Source: Amycolatopsis anabasis (GTDB lineage: Bacteria > Actinomycetota > Actinomycetes > Mycobacteriales > Pseudonocardiaceae). Taken from it: DNA of 64,000 bases. The notes beneath the pieces are model-generated. The model made no database searches. It saw nothing but the letters and a program-made list of their open reading frames with translations, and was not told where the DNA came from. Positions 37,850-45,645 of this stretch are shown piece by piece; position 1 is the stretch's first letter; each line of letters starts with the position of its first letter. A program made the translations under genes and the position numbers. Location: the NCBI RefSeq assembly GCF_009765355.1, contig NZ_VTHK01000025.1:62732-126731 (forward strand). Reading direction: 5' to 3'.

Positions 37850-37865
37850 TCTAAGTAAGTTTAGA
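37850..37865. promoter_or_regulatory. Inverted repeat between CGNR regulator and PQ-loop transporter
   Basis: TCTAA-GTAAGT-TTAGA lies in the 63-base divergent spacer. On the minus strand TACACT (37837-37842 as AGTGTA) gives a leaderless start at 37829. Candidate operator for the CGNR protein. Confidence 0.35.
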
Positions 37866-37892
37866 GCATGTGGCACTGGGGAGGTCGGTGGA

Positions 37893-38513
37893 ATGCTCGC
37901 GCACGCGCTCGGGGTGGCGGGGATCGTTCTCAACCTCACGTTCATCTGGCCGCAGGTGTGGCGGGCCCGCCGCTCGGTCGTCGGGATCTCGCTGGGGACC
38001 GTGCTCGCGGGCTACAGCGCCCGGCTGCTCTGGTCGATCTACGCGGTGCGCGCCGACGATGTGGAACTGTTCCTCGGGCAGGCGCCGATCGCGCTGGGAT
38101 TCCTGATCGTCGCCGGTTTCGTGTACCGCGGCGAGCCCACCGCCCGGCGGACGGTCCCGCTCGGGGTCGCCGCCGTGACCCTGGTGGTCGCCGCGCTGAC
38201 GCCCTGGCACACGATCCTGTCCGTCGTCGCGGTGATCGCGGCCGCGGTCGTGAACCTCCCGCAGATGATCCGGGTGATCCGCGAACCCGGGCGGGTGGCC
38301 GGAGTGTCGCCCGCGATGTACTGGCTGGTGGCCTCCGCCAGCGCGGTCTGGCTGACCTACGGATTCCTGGTGCACGACCTGACGATCTCGGCGCCGCACT
38401 TCGTCCTGTTCCCCACCGGCCTGGTGACCGCCTTCGTCGTGCAGCGTCACCGCAAATCTCCCGTACGGACGCCGAGCGCGGATAGTGGCCTGCGACATCC
38501 GGGTGATTCATGA
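37893..38513 (+). CDS. PQ-loop / SWEET-like transporter
   Basis: 206-aa membrane protein with six or seven predicted helices and two PQ-loop repeats: LNLTFIWPQVWRARRSVVGISLGT near the N-terminus and VNLPQMIRVIREPGRVAGVSPAMY in the second half, each with the Pro-Gln pair. This doubles the three-helix SemiSWEET unit. Such proteins exchange sugars or amino acids down their gradient. A GGGAGG site precedes ATG 37893. It is divergent from a CGNR-type regulator. Substrate not deducible. Confidence 0.82.
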   Translation: MLAHALGVAGIVLNLTFIWPQVWRARRSVVGISLGTVLAGYSARLLWSIYAVRADDVELFLGQAPIALGFLIVAGFVYRGEPTARRTVPLGVAAVTLVVAALTPWHTILSVVAVIAAAVVNLPQMIRVIREPGRVAGVSPAMYWLVASASAVWLTYGFLVHDLTISAPHFVLFPTGLVTAFVVQRHRKSPVRTPSADSGLRHPGDS

Positions 38514-38608
38514 CCACGATCATCAAAACTGTGACGCACAGCGCGAAGGCAGACACTTAGAGTTCGTTCAGGGGCAAGGTCGGCCGACGAGGTGGGGACG
38601 GGCTGAGC

Positions 38609-40218
38609 ATGGCAAAGAGCAAGGGGCAGCAAAGGCGTGAGCGCCAGCGGCGGGAGGCTCTCCAAGCGCAGAAGGTACAGCAACAGCTTCTTGCACAGCA
38701 GAAACGGGAGGTCGAACGCCAGGAGCGAGAAGCGAAACGCGCCGAAGAAGTGGCAGACCGCGAGCGACGTGCTCAGTACGTCGCCGAGCGGGTCGCGGAG
38801 GCCGAGGAGCTCACCGCGGCAGGAGAACGACGCAGCAACGAGCTGTCAACAGTTCTGCTGACAGGGTTGAAACGCCGAACTCCGCTTGATTTCGGCAGTA
38901 TGCGGCTGGCGTTCGCGGCCGCGGACTTCGTACCCGGTGATCTGGGTAAGGCCGAACCAGCACCACGCTGGCAAGATTTCGCCCGGCCGAACCTGGCTTG
39001 CTGTCACGTATGTTCGGCGGAGACAGTCGGCGGAATCAGGCCGAACAGCAAGCTCGGCTGCGGTTCGAGCAGGCGCAAGCAATTTACCTCCAGCGAGAGG
39101 AGCATCGCAAAGCCGAGCTGGACCGAGTACGTCAGCAGCATCTCGGGCGGGAGACCGAGCGCAAACAGTACGTTGATCAGCACAATGCGCAAGTCGATGC
39201 ATTGCAACGAGCGTTCCGCGCTCATCAGCAAGATGCGGTCGAGCGCTGCCTGCGGCTGGCCTTGGAAGCGGCCGTTCTTCCCAGAGGTGTCCCCGTTGAA
39301 GCCGAGGTTGGCTACCGGCCGGACAGTGGACAGGTGTTAGTTGTTCGTGAACTGCCGGACACCGACATCATTCCTACCGAAGCCACATTCCGGTATGTAA
39401 AGACGCGCGACACGATCGATTCCACGCCGCGCAAGGCAGCCGAAGTGCGGCAGCGTTATGCTGACCTGATCTCTCAGATCGCACTGCTTACCCTGCGCGA
39501 TACCTTCTTGGCCACAGAAGCGCAGCAAGTCCGCGAAGTCACTGTGAACTGCCACCTATCGACAACCGACCGGGCGACCGGGCAGCCGATCCGACCGTGC
39601 CTACTCACTGTCTCCGCCTCGCGAGACAGTTTCGACGCGCTCGTGCTGGACCGTCTTGAACCGAGGGAATGCTTACGTTACCTGAACGCCTTGATGTCAC
39701 CGCATCCCTACGATGTCGAACCGATCAAGCCCATCTTCGACCCGGATCTATCCCGGTTCCGCCTGGTCGACGCTCATTCCGTCGCTGCCGATTTGGACTC
39801 TCGAACGGTTCTGGTCGAGCAATCGCCGAATGAATTCGAGCATCTCGTCCGCGAATTGTTCGAAGCGATGGGTATGAAGTCCTGGGTGACGCAGGCATCC
39901 CGGGATGACGGGCTCGATGCGGTCGCTGTCAATCCGGACCCGGTCATGGGTGGCCTGGCAGTCATTCAGGCCAAGCGTTACGTAAACGTAATTCCCGCCG
40001 AAGCCGTGCGAGCGCTCTGGGGCACGATGGAGGACAAGAAGGCTGGCACTGGAATCCTTGTCACCACTTCGTATTTTGGCAAAGCCAGTCATGACTTCGC
40101 GCATCGCAACGAGCGCATCCGACTGATCGAAGGGCCGGAGCTTAAACATCTCATCAGTGAGTATCTTGACAAAGACGTCATCCCGGGCGCGAAGGAACCA
40201 CCCAGGAACAGGCGTTGA
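38609..40218 (+). pseudogene. Mrr-like restriction endonuclease with coiled-coil N-terminus, interrupted by a frameshift
   Basis: Two reading frames make one protein of about 536 aa. Frame A (from ATG 38609) gives a strongly charged coiled coil (QQRRERQRREALQAQKVQQQ...) and then DFGSMRLAFAAADFVPGDLGKAEPAPRWQDFA. Frame B continues PAEPGLLSRMFGG, more coiled coil, a beta-rich middle, and a C-terminal Mrr catalytic domain (NEFEHLVRELFEAMGMKSWVTQASRDDGLDAVAV...AVIQAKRY), i.e. the D...QxK form of PD-(D/E)XK nucleases. Adding one C to the CCC at 38982-38984 restores the frame. GC is well below the window average, indicating transfer. It could cleave modified DNA. The break is either a real lesion or a sequence error. 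Confidence 0.8.
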
Positions 40219-40228
40219 GCGACGGCTG

Positions 40229-41146
40229 TCAGCTGGCGTCGTAGCTTGCTCGCAGATATGGCTCTGCTCGCGCCAGGTCGGCCGAACTCTTCAGCCGGAG
40301 TTCGAGATCTCCGGTGCCGAAATGGCCGATGTTGCGTACGTCTCGTGAGAATCCGGCTTCCAACTCGACCGAGTCCGGGTTCACTTTGAGGTAGATGAGG
40401 AGCGCGCGACTCTGTGGATGAACCTCGACACAGGCGAAATTCTTCAGCCGCTTGTATGCGAAGTAGAGCTTACGGGTGGTTTTCTGGATGTCATCGCCGA
40501 ATGCCATGAGTTGCGCGTCGAGATCTGCGTAGAGATTTTTGAGCGATTCGGGTGCTTTGCTCAAGTACTCGGTCACCGTCTGCTCGGACGATGCAACCTG
40601 TGGGCGGGGAGTGTGCGTGGCCGTTGGCGCGGGGGCGGTTGTGCTGACCGCTGTAAGCAGTTCCAGGGCCAAGAGCTCGCCATCGAAATCGCGGTAGCGA
40701 ACGAGCTCGATATTATGATTGTTCTGTCGAACCGCGTGCTCGTCGTACCGGGTGAAATCGCCGGCAACGCAGACCAACCTTGGATTGGTCCAGTCAATGA
40801 GTGCCGCCGCCTCCGCACCGAGCCGTTCCATCACGAGCAACTTGAACTCGCCCTGATGGTCGAGCAGCCAGTCCAGGTAGAACAGACCTTGGTTGATCAC
40901 GTTTTCGTCCCGCGATCGCTTGTACTCGAAGATTACCGGTGATCCCGTTTCGTCAATGCCCAACGAGTCGATGCGGCCGCGATGCTTGGTGCCAGTCGAG
41001 TACTCCGTCGCCAGGAACCGGACCCCGAACAGCGTTTCCAAGTTCGACTCGATAATCCGTTGGAGCTGACGCTCCAGCGCAACCGAGCTGCCGGACAGCT
41101 CCCTTGCCTTGCCGCGATCGATCCGGAACAGTTTGAGGTCACTCAT
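40229..41146 (-). CDS. PD-(D/E)XK-like nuclease with C-terminal DUF5655
   Basis: 305 aa. The N-terminal half has a NucS/RecB-like nuclease pattern: ALERQLQRIIESNLETLFGVRFLATEY, then HRGRIDSLGIDETGSPVIFEYKRSRDENVINQGLFYLDWL, where D in GRID and E-x-K in FEYK are the PD-(D/E)XK residues and Q in INQG follows. A Thr/Pro linker near 165-185 leads to a DUF5655 C-terminal domain (LKNLYADLDAQLMAFGDDIQKTTRKLYFAYKRLKNFACVEVHPQSRALLIYLKV). It converges on the Mrr-like gene with 10 bases between stops and has similarly low GC, so both were probably acquired together. A role in defence or DNA turnover is inference. Confidence 0.8.
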   Translation of the reverse strand: MSDLKLFRIDRGKARELSGSSVALERQLQRIIESNLETLFGVRFLATEYSTGTKHRGRIDSLGIDETGSPVIFEYKRSRDENVINQGLFYLDWLLDHQGEFKLLVMERLGAEAAALIDWTNPRLVCVAGDFTRYDEHAVRQNNHNIELVRYRDFDGELLALELLTAVSTTAPAPTATHTPRPQVASSEQTVTEYLSKAPESLKNLYADLDAQLMAFGDDIQKTTRKLYFAYKRLKNFACVEVHPQSRALLIYLKVNPDSVELEAGFSRDVRNIGHFGTGDLELRLKSSADLARAEPYLRASYDAS

Positions 41147-41236
41147 CGACTACGTCGTCCTCCCAATCCACGCTCACGAATCGCAGATTACCGGCGAGCG
41201 TCTGGGTGGGAGATCCCGGTTTCCGGACGTTCCGCT

Positions 41237-42457
41237 TCAATGCTGCGGGGGTTCGCGCAGGGCGCGGCGCGTGAGCAGGACGACGGCCGTGGTGCCGAGC
41301 AGGCCGACCGCGCAGAGGACCAGGCTGGGGCGGACGAGGGTTCCGGCGAGGCCGGCGAGGGCGATCCCGATGCCCTGCACGGTCATCAGGCCGCTGGTCT
41401 GGACGGTGAACAGGCGGCCGCGGTAGTTCGGGCCGGTTGCGGTCAGGATGAGCGGGTCGATGCCCTGGTTGAAGGCGAAGCCCGCGCCGGACACCGCGAC
41501 CAGGGCGACCGCGACGGGGAGCGGCGGCACCGCGACGAAGAAGATCGCCGGGAGCTGGCTGGCCAGGACCAGGGGGAGCACCAGGCGGCGGCGCAGCGGT
41601 GGCCGGAGGCGGGCGACGATCAACTCGCCGAGGACCGTTCCGGTGGCGTAGCCGGTGAACAACGCGCCCGCCGCGGTCACCGCGGCGCCGGTCTGGGCGG
41701 TGTAGGCGACGGCGAGGCCGTCGTGGACCGAGGCGAACAGCGGCACCGCCCACGACAGCAGGATGAGCCGCCGCAGCGGCGCGGTCTTGAACACGTACTT
41801 CAGACCGTCGGCCGAGGCGCGCACGACGGCCGCGACGGACTTGTCGCCGTCCGCCGCGTTGGGCGGGGTGGCCGGGGTGCACAAACCGATCAGGGCCGCC
41901 GAGGCCAGAAAGCTGACGACGTCGGCGGCGAGCAGCCAGGTCGGTCCGATCGCGGCGACCAGCACGCTGCCGATCCCGAATCCGGCCAGCACGGTGGTCT
42001 GGCTGATCGTGCGCAACAGGGATCGCCCGACCGGGAACGTGTCCGCGTCCAGCAGCCGGGAAAGGCTGGCGGCCCGGGCGCCCTGGAAAACCGGGGAAAC
42101 GACGCCGGTCACCAGGAGCAGGCCCAGCAACGCGAGCACCGGCATCCCCGGGACGAGCATGCCCGCCACGCACACCGCGCTCACCAGATCGCAGCAGACC
42201 AGCACGCGCCGCGCCGGGTACCGGTCGGCGATCGACGACAGCACGGTGCCGCCCAGCGCGTAGGGCAGGAACGAGCAGACCAGAACCAGCGCCGAGAGCA
42301 ACGCGGAACCGGTGCGCTGGAAGATGAGAATGGACAGGGCGACCTCGGCGGCGAGCGTGCCCGCCATGGACACCGCATGCGCCACGAACACGCTGCGCAG
42401 CCCCGGCACCCGCAGCACCGCGCGGTAACCGGGCAGGACGGGGGCGCCCGTGGTCAT
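41237..42457 (-). CDS. MFS transporter (EntS-like MFS_3 type)
   Basis: 406-aa, 12-helix major facilitator. The opening LRVPGLRSVFVAHAVSMAGTLAAEVALSILIFQRTGSALLSALVLVCSFLPYALGG and the loop SSIADRYPARRVLVCCDLVSA (motif A region) match exporters related to enterobactin exporter EntS and macrolide pumps. ATG 42457 fits the family start. It is divergent from the P450/pentapeptide pair with 240 bases between, so it is a natural candidate to export the peptide product. That link is inferred from position. Confidence 0.88.
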   Translation of the reverse strand: MTTGAPVLPGYRAVLRVPGLRSVFVAHAVSMAGTLAAEVALSILIFQRTGSALLSALVLVCSFLPYALGGTVLSSIADRYPARRVLVCCDLVSAVCVAGMLVPGMPVLALLGLLLVTGVVSPVFQGARAASLSRLLDADTFPVGRSLLRTISQTTVLAGFGIGSVLVAAIGPTWLLAADVVSFLASAALIGLCTPATPPNAADGDKSVAAVVRASADGLKYVFKTAPLRRLILLSWAVPLFASVHDGLAVAYTAQTGAAVTAAGALFTGYATGTVLGELIVARLRPPLRRRLVLPLVLASQLPAIFFVAVPPLPVAVALVAVSGAGFAFNQGIDPLILTATGPNYRGRLFTVQTSGLMTVQGIGIALAGLAGTLVRPSLVLCAVGLLGTTAVVLLTRRALREPPQH

Positions 42458-42697
42458 CGGGTCCCGTTATTTTCGCCCATAGCCGGAAAGTACCCGATTT
42501 CCCGTTGCTGTCATCCCATTGCGGAGCCGGTCACTCGAATGTAGGCAGACGATCGTCGCGGGTTCTAATACCTGGTTTAAAACTTGATCGTTGCGGGGTT
42601 TAGAAGACTAGCTCAAGGGACTCTTGACAGCGCGCTGGGACGTTCGGCAACCTCAAATCCAAGGTCACATTTTCCAGCCTCGGAGGGGGTTTGGTTC
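42458..42697. promoter_or_regulatory. Divergent promoter region of MFS exporter and P450-pentapeptide operon
   Basis: 240 bases without a gene, AT-richer than its flanks. A perfect -35 hexamer TTGACA (42624-42629) with CAACCT 18 bases later (42648-42653) is a candidate P450 promoter. GGAGGGGG (42682-42689) is the P450 ribosome site. I searched this region for a short precursor ORF such as those found upstream of known biarylitide P450s and saw none. Confidence 0.45.
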
Positions 42698-43906
42698 GTG
42701 AGCGTTTCCGGTGTGCGGGCATTACTCGATCCAGCGGTGCTTCCCGATCCATTTCCGCTCTACCGGGAATGGCGCGAAGACGAACCGGTCCGCTGGGACA
42801 CCGATATCGACGCCTGGGTGGTGACCGGTTATCGGGAAAGCCGGATCCTGCTGCGGGACAACGACCGGTTCGGTTCGGACTGGCGGCGGATCGGGGAGAC
42901 GACGCCCCCTTCGCTGCTGAGCATCCAGACCCTCGATCCACCGGCGCACACCGAGATCCGGCATCTGATGCTGGAGGGGCTGAAGGCCGTGGACGCCGCC
43001 CGGAAGCTGGAATCCGCGCTTCCCGGCCAGGTCGACGGGCTGCTGGCCGCGGTCGAACACCAGGAGACGGTCGACTTCGTGAAGGCGTTCGCCGAACCGC
43101 TGACCCTGTGGGCGGTGACCGGGCTGCTCGGGGTGCCCCAGCCGGACAAGGACTGGTTCGTACCGCTGTCGAACACCATCGTCGACGGGATGGACGCCGC
43201 CCTCCGGCCCGAGTGCTACGAGCCGGGAGTGGCGGCCCGGGCGGAACTGAGCGCGCTGGTGTCCGAATGGATGAAAGCGCCGCCGCCGGGCGGGTTCGCC
43301 GACTACGTGATCCGGAAAGCGGAATCCGAGAAAATCGCCCGGGACGTTCTGTGGAATACCGTCCGGGTCGTGCTGCAGGCAGGTTTCCAGACCGCGAGCC
43401 GATTTCTCGCCACCGGTCTGCTCGCGATTCTGCGTATTCCGCCCGGGCTGCGGCAGCCGATCGAAACCGAGGTCGCGGTCAATGAACTGGTGCGTTTCGC
43501 GGGCCCCGTGCACGCGGAGAGCCGGGGATGTGTCGAGGACACCACGCTCGGCGGTAAACGAATTCGCAACGGTGATGAGGTGACCGCGCTGCTCGGGGCC
43601 GCCAACCGGGACCCCGCGGCCTTCGAAAACCCCGATGCCCTGCGCTGGGACCGCACCCCCAACCAGCACCTCGCGTTCGGTCGCGGCCCGCACGCCTGCC
43701 TGGGCGCGCCGTTCGCCGTCCAGATCGCCCGCGCCGCCTTCGCCGCCATCACCCGCCGCTACCCGGACGCGGAACTCGCGGCCGAACCGGTGTACCGGCC
43801 CAACGTCACCGAGCGCGGCCTCTACGGCCTCGAGGTGTCCCTTCGCGGGAACAGCGACCGAGCGAAAGGGGGTGACCACCATGCGGCACAACCACTGAAC
43901 AGTTGA
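42698..43906 (+). CDS. Cytochrome P450, candidate peptide-crosslinking enzyme
   Basis: 402-aa class I P450. The haem loop is AFGRGPHACLGAPFAVQIARAAF with axial Cys, ExxR is NELVRF, and the I helix reads VVLQAGFQTASRFLATG: the usual acid before Thr (AGxD/ET) is Gln. Bacterial P450s that couple radicals instead of hydroxylating often relax this pair. GTG 42698 (VSVSGVRALLDPA) is used because GGAGGGGG lies 8 bases upstream and homology begins there. The body ends near LYGLEVSLRG, and about 20 further residues (NSDRAKGGDHHAAQPLNS) are read through the ribosome site and ORF of the pentapeptide. A terminator follows. It is divergent from an MFS exporter. Confidence 0.92.
   Translation: MSVSGVRALLDPAVLPDPFPLYREWREDEPVRWDTDIDAWVVTGYRESRILLRDNDRFGSDWRRIGETTPPSLLSIQTLDPPAHTEIRHLMLEGLKAVDAARKLESALPGQVDGLLAAVEHQETVDFVKAFAEPLTLWAVTGLLGVPQPDKDWFVPLSNTIVDGMDAALRPECYEPGVAARAELSALVSEWMKAPPPGGFADYVIRKAESEKIARDVLWNTVRVVLQAGFQTASRFLATGLLAILRIPPGLRQPIETEVAVNELVRFAGPVHAESRGCVEDTTLGGKRIRNGDEVTALLGAANRDPAAFENPDALRWDRTPNQHLAFGRGPHACLGAPFAVQIARAAFAAITRRYPDAELAAEPVYRPNVTERGLYGLEVSLRGNSDRAKGGDHHAAQPLNS
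43865..43875 (+). promoter_or_regulatory. Near-perfect Shine-Dalgarno for the pentapeptide ORF
   Basis: AAAGGGGGTGA differs by one base from the full anti-SD complement AAAGGAGGTGA. Its GGGGG core ends 8 bases before ATG 43881. It is one of the strongest ribosome sites in the window and has no other start to serve: the only in-frame downstream candidate is a TTG at 43903 leading into a degenerate gene. Confidence 0.65.
43881..43898 (+). CDS. Candidate pentapeptide RiPP precursor (Met-Arg-His-Asn-His)
   Basis: An 18-base ORF, ATG CGG CAC AAC CAC TGA, overlaps the P450 3' end in another frame. It has an almost perfect Shine-Dalgarno 8 bases upstream and is followed 20 bases later by a strong terminator hairpin. 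Established knowledge: biarylitides are RiPPs whose whole precursor is a pentapeptide M-x-Y-x-H encoded beside a P450 that joins the aromatic residue to His. Here Met1, Arg2 and His5 fit that plan, but residue 3 is His in place of Tyr and the ORF is downstream of the P450. If real, the product would be an Arg-flanked His-Asn-His peptide with a possible His-His crosslink. Chance occurrence cannot be excluded. Confidence 0.5.
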   Translation: MRHNH

Positions 43907-43917
43907 CTGAGATCACT

Positions 43918-43953
43918 CGCCTGCCGGACCGGAATTCCCGGACCCGGCAGGCG
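43918..43953 (+). terminator. Terminator of the P450-pentapeptide operon
   Basis: CGCCTGCCGG (43918-43927) pairs perfectly with CCGGCAGGCG (43944-43953); an inner CCGG/CCGG pair stiffens the 16-base loop, and TTCT follows. It is 12 bases after the P450 stop and 20 after the pentapeptide stop. Confidence 0.75.
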
Positions 43954-44010
43954 TTCTCGTGCGGGGCGGTGGGTTCGGGCAATGGATACGAGCCGCTGGA
44001 CCCGTGCACG

Positions 44011-44346
44011 GGTCGCGTCTACGCCTCGGACTGGGTCAACGCCGACCTCGACGATGTCGAGAATGCGACGGCTCCACGCGCCGGGAGGTGCTGCAGGACA
44101 CCGGCTACTGTCTATCCACTGTGGACGATCTGCCACCCGATGTCGGGGATCAGCTCGCACCGGTTCCGGTTCTTCACCGGAAGCGGTGCCGTCCGGGGCG
44201 GGGAGCCGGAGAGCGCCGAGTCCGTGCGGATCGACTGGATCGCCCTCGACGAGGTGCCCGCGTTGCTGACCGGCGGCCGGATCGCCGACGGGCCGACCGT
44301 CACCGCGCTCGCGACCTACCTGGCGACCCGCTCATCGCGCGGCTAA
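44011..44346 (+). pseudogene. NUDIX hydrolase remnant
   Basis: Pieces of one NUDIX protein occur in different frames: VYASDWVNADLDDVE (N-terminal strand), then, in another frame, REVLQDTGY (the second half of the Nudix box RExxxxxG), then back in the first frame VYPLWTICHPMSGISSHRFRFFTGSG...SVRIDWIALDEVPALLTGGRIADGPTVTALATYLA (the usual C-terminal half). The first half of the Nudix box and about 40 residues before it are missing. An internal deletion plus frameshift explains this. It lies between the terminator and the HxlR gene and has no start or ribosome site of its own. Confidence 0.6.
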
Positions 44347-44356
44347 TCTCGCGGAA

Positions 44357-44725
44357 ATGAGGCAGCCCCTGGATCCGGACATGTTCGACCCGGCCTGCCC
44401 GTCGGGCGTCACGCCGTTCCGCATCGGCGACAAATGGGCGGGCATGGTCGTGCTGTGCCTGGAAGACGGGCCCCGCCGCTTCTCCGAACTCCAGGTGCCG
44501 TTGCGCGGGGTCACGCCGAAGGTGCTCACCGAGACCCTGCGGGCCCTCGAACGCGACGGGATGATCACCCGCACCGCGTACCCGGAGATCCCGCCGCGCG
44601 TCGAATACGAACTCACCCCGCTGGGCCGCACCCTGTTCGAACCGATCGCGGCCTGCCGGGAGTGGGCGAACGAGCACCTGCCGACCCTGCTCGCCGCCCG
44701 CGAATCCTTCGACCGCGCACGGTAA
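44357..44725 (+). CDS. HxlR-family transcriptional regulator
   Basis: 122-aa winged-helix protein of the HxlR/YodB group. The N-terminal Cys in DPACPSG corresponds to the redox/electrophile-sensing Cys of several members. The HTH is FRIGDKWAGMVVLCLEDGPRRFSELQVPLRGVTPKVLTETLRALERDGMITRTAYPEIPPRVEYELTPLGRTL, which matches family wording closely. The gene starts 11 bases after the NUDIX remnant. Its target is not evident; the usual divergent oxidoreductase is missing, perhaps lost with the degenerated neighbour. Confidence 0.93.
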   Translation: MRQPLDPDMFDPACPSGVTPFRIGDKWAGMVVLCLEDGPRRFSELQVPLRGVTPKVLTETLRALERDGMITRTAYPEIPPRVEYELTPLGRTLFEPIAACREWANEHLPTLLAARESFDRAR

Positions 44726-44728
44726 GCA

Positions 44729-44750
44729 AGAAGCCCGGCGCCGGGCTTCT
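44729..44750. terminator. Perfect 22-base hairpin after HxlR gene
   Basis: AGAAGCCCGGC followed at once by its complement GCCGGGCTTCT. It sits 4 bases after the HxlR stop and 14 before the stop of the convergent small membrane-protein gene, so it can serve both. Confidence 0.65.
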
Positions 44751-44763
44751 GAAGAAACCCGGG

Positions 44764-44868
44764 TCAGCCCGCGGCGCCGAGCAGGATCACGGCGAGCAGG
44801 GTGACGGTCGTGGCGAAGACGGTGACCCAGGCGCGCTGGGCGGAGGTCAGGGCGGGGGCGTTGTTCAT
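44764..44868 (-). CDS. Small single-helix membrane protein (34 aa)
   Basis: Peptide MNNAPALTSAQRAWVTVFATT continuing VTLLAVILLGAAG: a polar N-terminus and one transmembrane helix running to the C-terminus. Short proteins of this shape, close to 'xxxLTxAQRAWVxxFA', are widespread in actinobacteria. No function known. There is no strong Shine-Dalgarno, but codon use is GC3-rich and the stop is followed by a terminator hairpin. Too short to be certain. Confidence 0.5.
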   Translation of the reverse strand: MNNAPALTSAQRAWVTVFATTVTLLAVILLGAAG

Positions 44869-44987
44869 GGCGAGGTCCCAACGGGCGTGGCCGACTCTTT
44901 CGCCCGGGGTAACGCCTTGATCACACGATCCGTTAACAACTCCGCCGCAGTGTGGCGAAGATCACCATTCCTCGCGATCTGCGCTGG

Positions 44988-45251
44988 TCAGCGCGGTTGG
45001 TGATGCCGGTTGCGGACGGTGAACCACAGCACCCCCGCCGCGGCGCCGACCATGAGCACGAACGCGAACCCGCCGACGATCACCGCCTGCGCGATGCCGT
45101 CGGAACCCGCGGCCGCGGCCGATCCCGAGCCGCGGGCCGGGACGGTGGATTCGGCCGCACCGGCCGGTGCCGCGCCACCGAGCAGCACCGCGAACAGGAC
45201 CCCGAGCGCGGCCACCACCCGCGCACCCGTCGTAGAAATGATCTTGAACAT
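44988..45251 (-). CDS. Small exported protein with C-terminal membrane anchor
   Basis: 87 aa. A signal peptide (FKIISTTGARVVAALGVLFAVLLGGAAPAGAAES) is followed by a short Gly/Ser/Ala-rich extracellular stretch and a C-terminal helix AVIVGGFAFVLMVGAAAGVLWFTV with a basic cytoplasmic tail RNRHHQPR. The very good site AGGAGGGAG precedes ATG 45251. The function is unknown. It could be a small envelope adaptor. Confidence 0.7.
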   Translation of the reverse strand: MFKIISTTGARVVAALGVLFAVLLGGAAPAGAAESTVPARGSGSAAAAGSDGIAQAVIVGGFAFVLMVGAAAGVLWFTVRNRHHQPR

Positions 45252-45314
45252 TTGCGCTCCCTCCTACTGGGGGAACGCACGGACCCCGGGCCGATGTTGC
45301 CGCGGTCGGCAAGA

Positions 45315-45605
45315 TCACACCGCGGCGATCACCTCGTCGATCCGCCGGGCCAGCGAAACGTCGTTCTCCGTGATGCCGCCGTCGGAATGCGTGCTCAGCC
45401 GGAAGGTCAGGGTGCGCCACCGGATGTCGATGTCGGGATGGTGGTTGGCGCTCTCCGCGACCTCGGCCACCCGGTTCACCACCAGGATCGCCTGCGGGAA
45501 GTCGGCGAGCTCGGCAGTGCGCGCCAGCGCGTTGCCGTCCCGGCGCCATTCCGGCAGCTGTTCCAGGGCTTCGGAAATCGCTTGATCACTCAGTAGGTCT
45601 GCCAT
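45315..45605 (-). CDS. Pterin-4a-carbinolamine dehydratase
   Basis: 96-aa PCD/DCoH-family enzyme, which dehydrates 4a-hydroxytetrahydropterin. The signature is SANHHPDIDIRWRTLTFRLSTHSDGGITENDVSLARRID: the HHPD..W..V.....TH...G.T..D pattern with both catalytic His and the Asp. ATG 45605 gives the normal length. Upstream in-frame residues run into the promoter of the divergent thiB-like gene. Bacterial members without phenylalanine hydroxylase nearby may serve molybdopterin or other pterin metabolism. Confidence 0.92.
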   Translation of the reverse strand: MADLLSDQAISEALEQLPEWRRDGNALARTAELADFPQAILVVNRVAEVAESANHHPDIDIRWRTLTFRLSTHSDGGITENDVSLARRIDEVIAAV

Positions 45606-45645
45606 GACCCCTATGGTGGTACGGCGGTGGGTACGCTGCACCTCG

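Noticed and set aside
38998-40218. The downstream frame of the Mrr-like gene as a complete independent gene starting at ATG 38998
   Set aside because: No ribosome site there, and the residues just before it in the same frame (PAEPGLLSR) continue the upstream protein; one inserted base joins the two parts.
45080-45280. Arg/Pro-rich minus-strand ORF over the small membrane protein gene
   Set aside because: Shadow of the 87-aa protein, which has a signal peptide, a membrane helix and a strong ribosome site.
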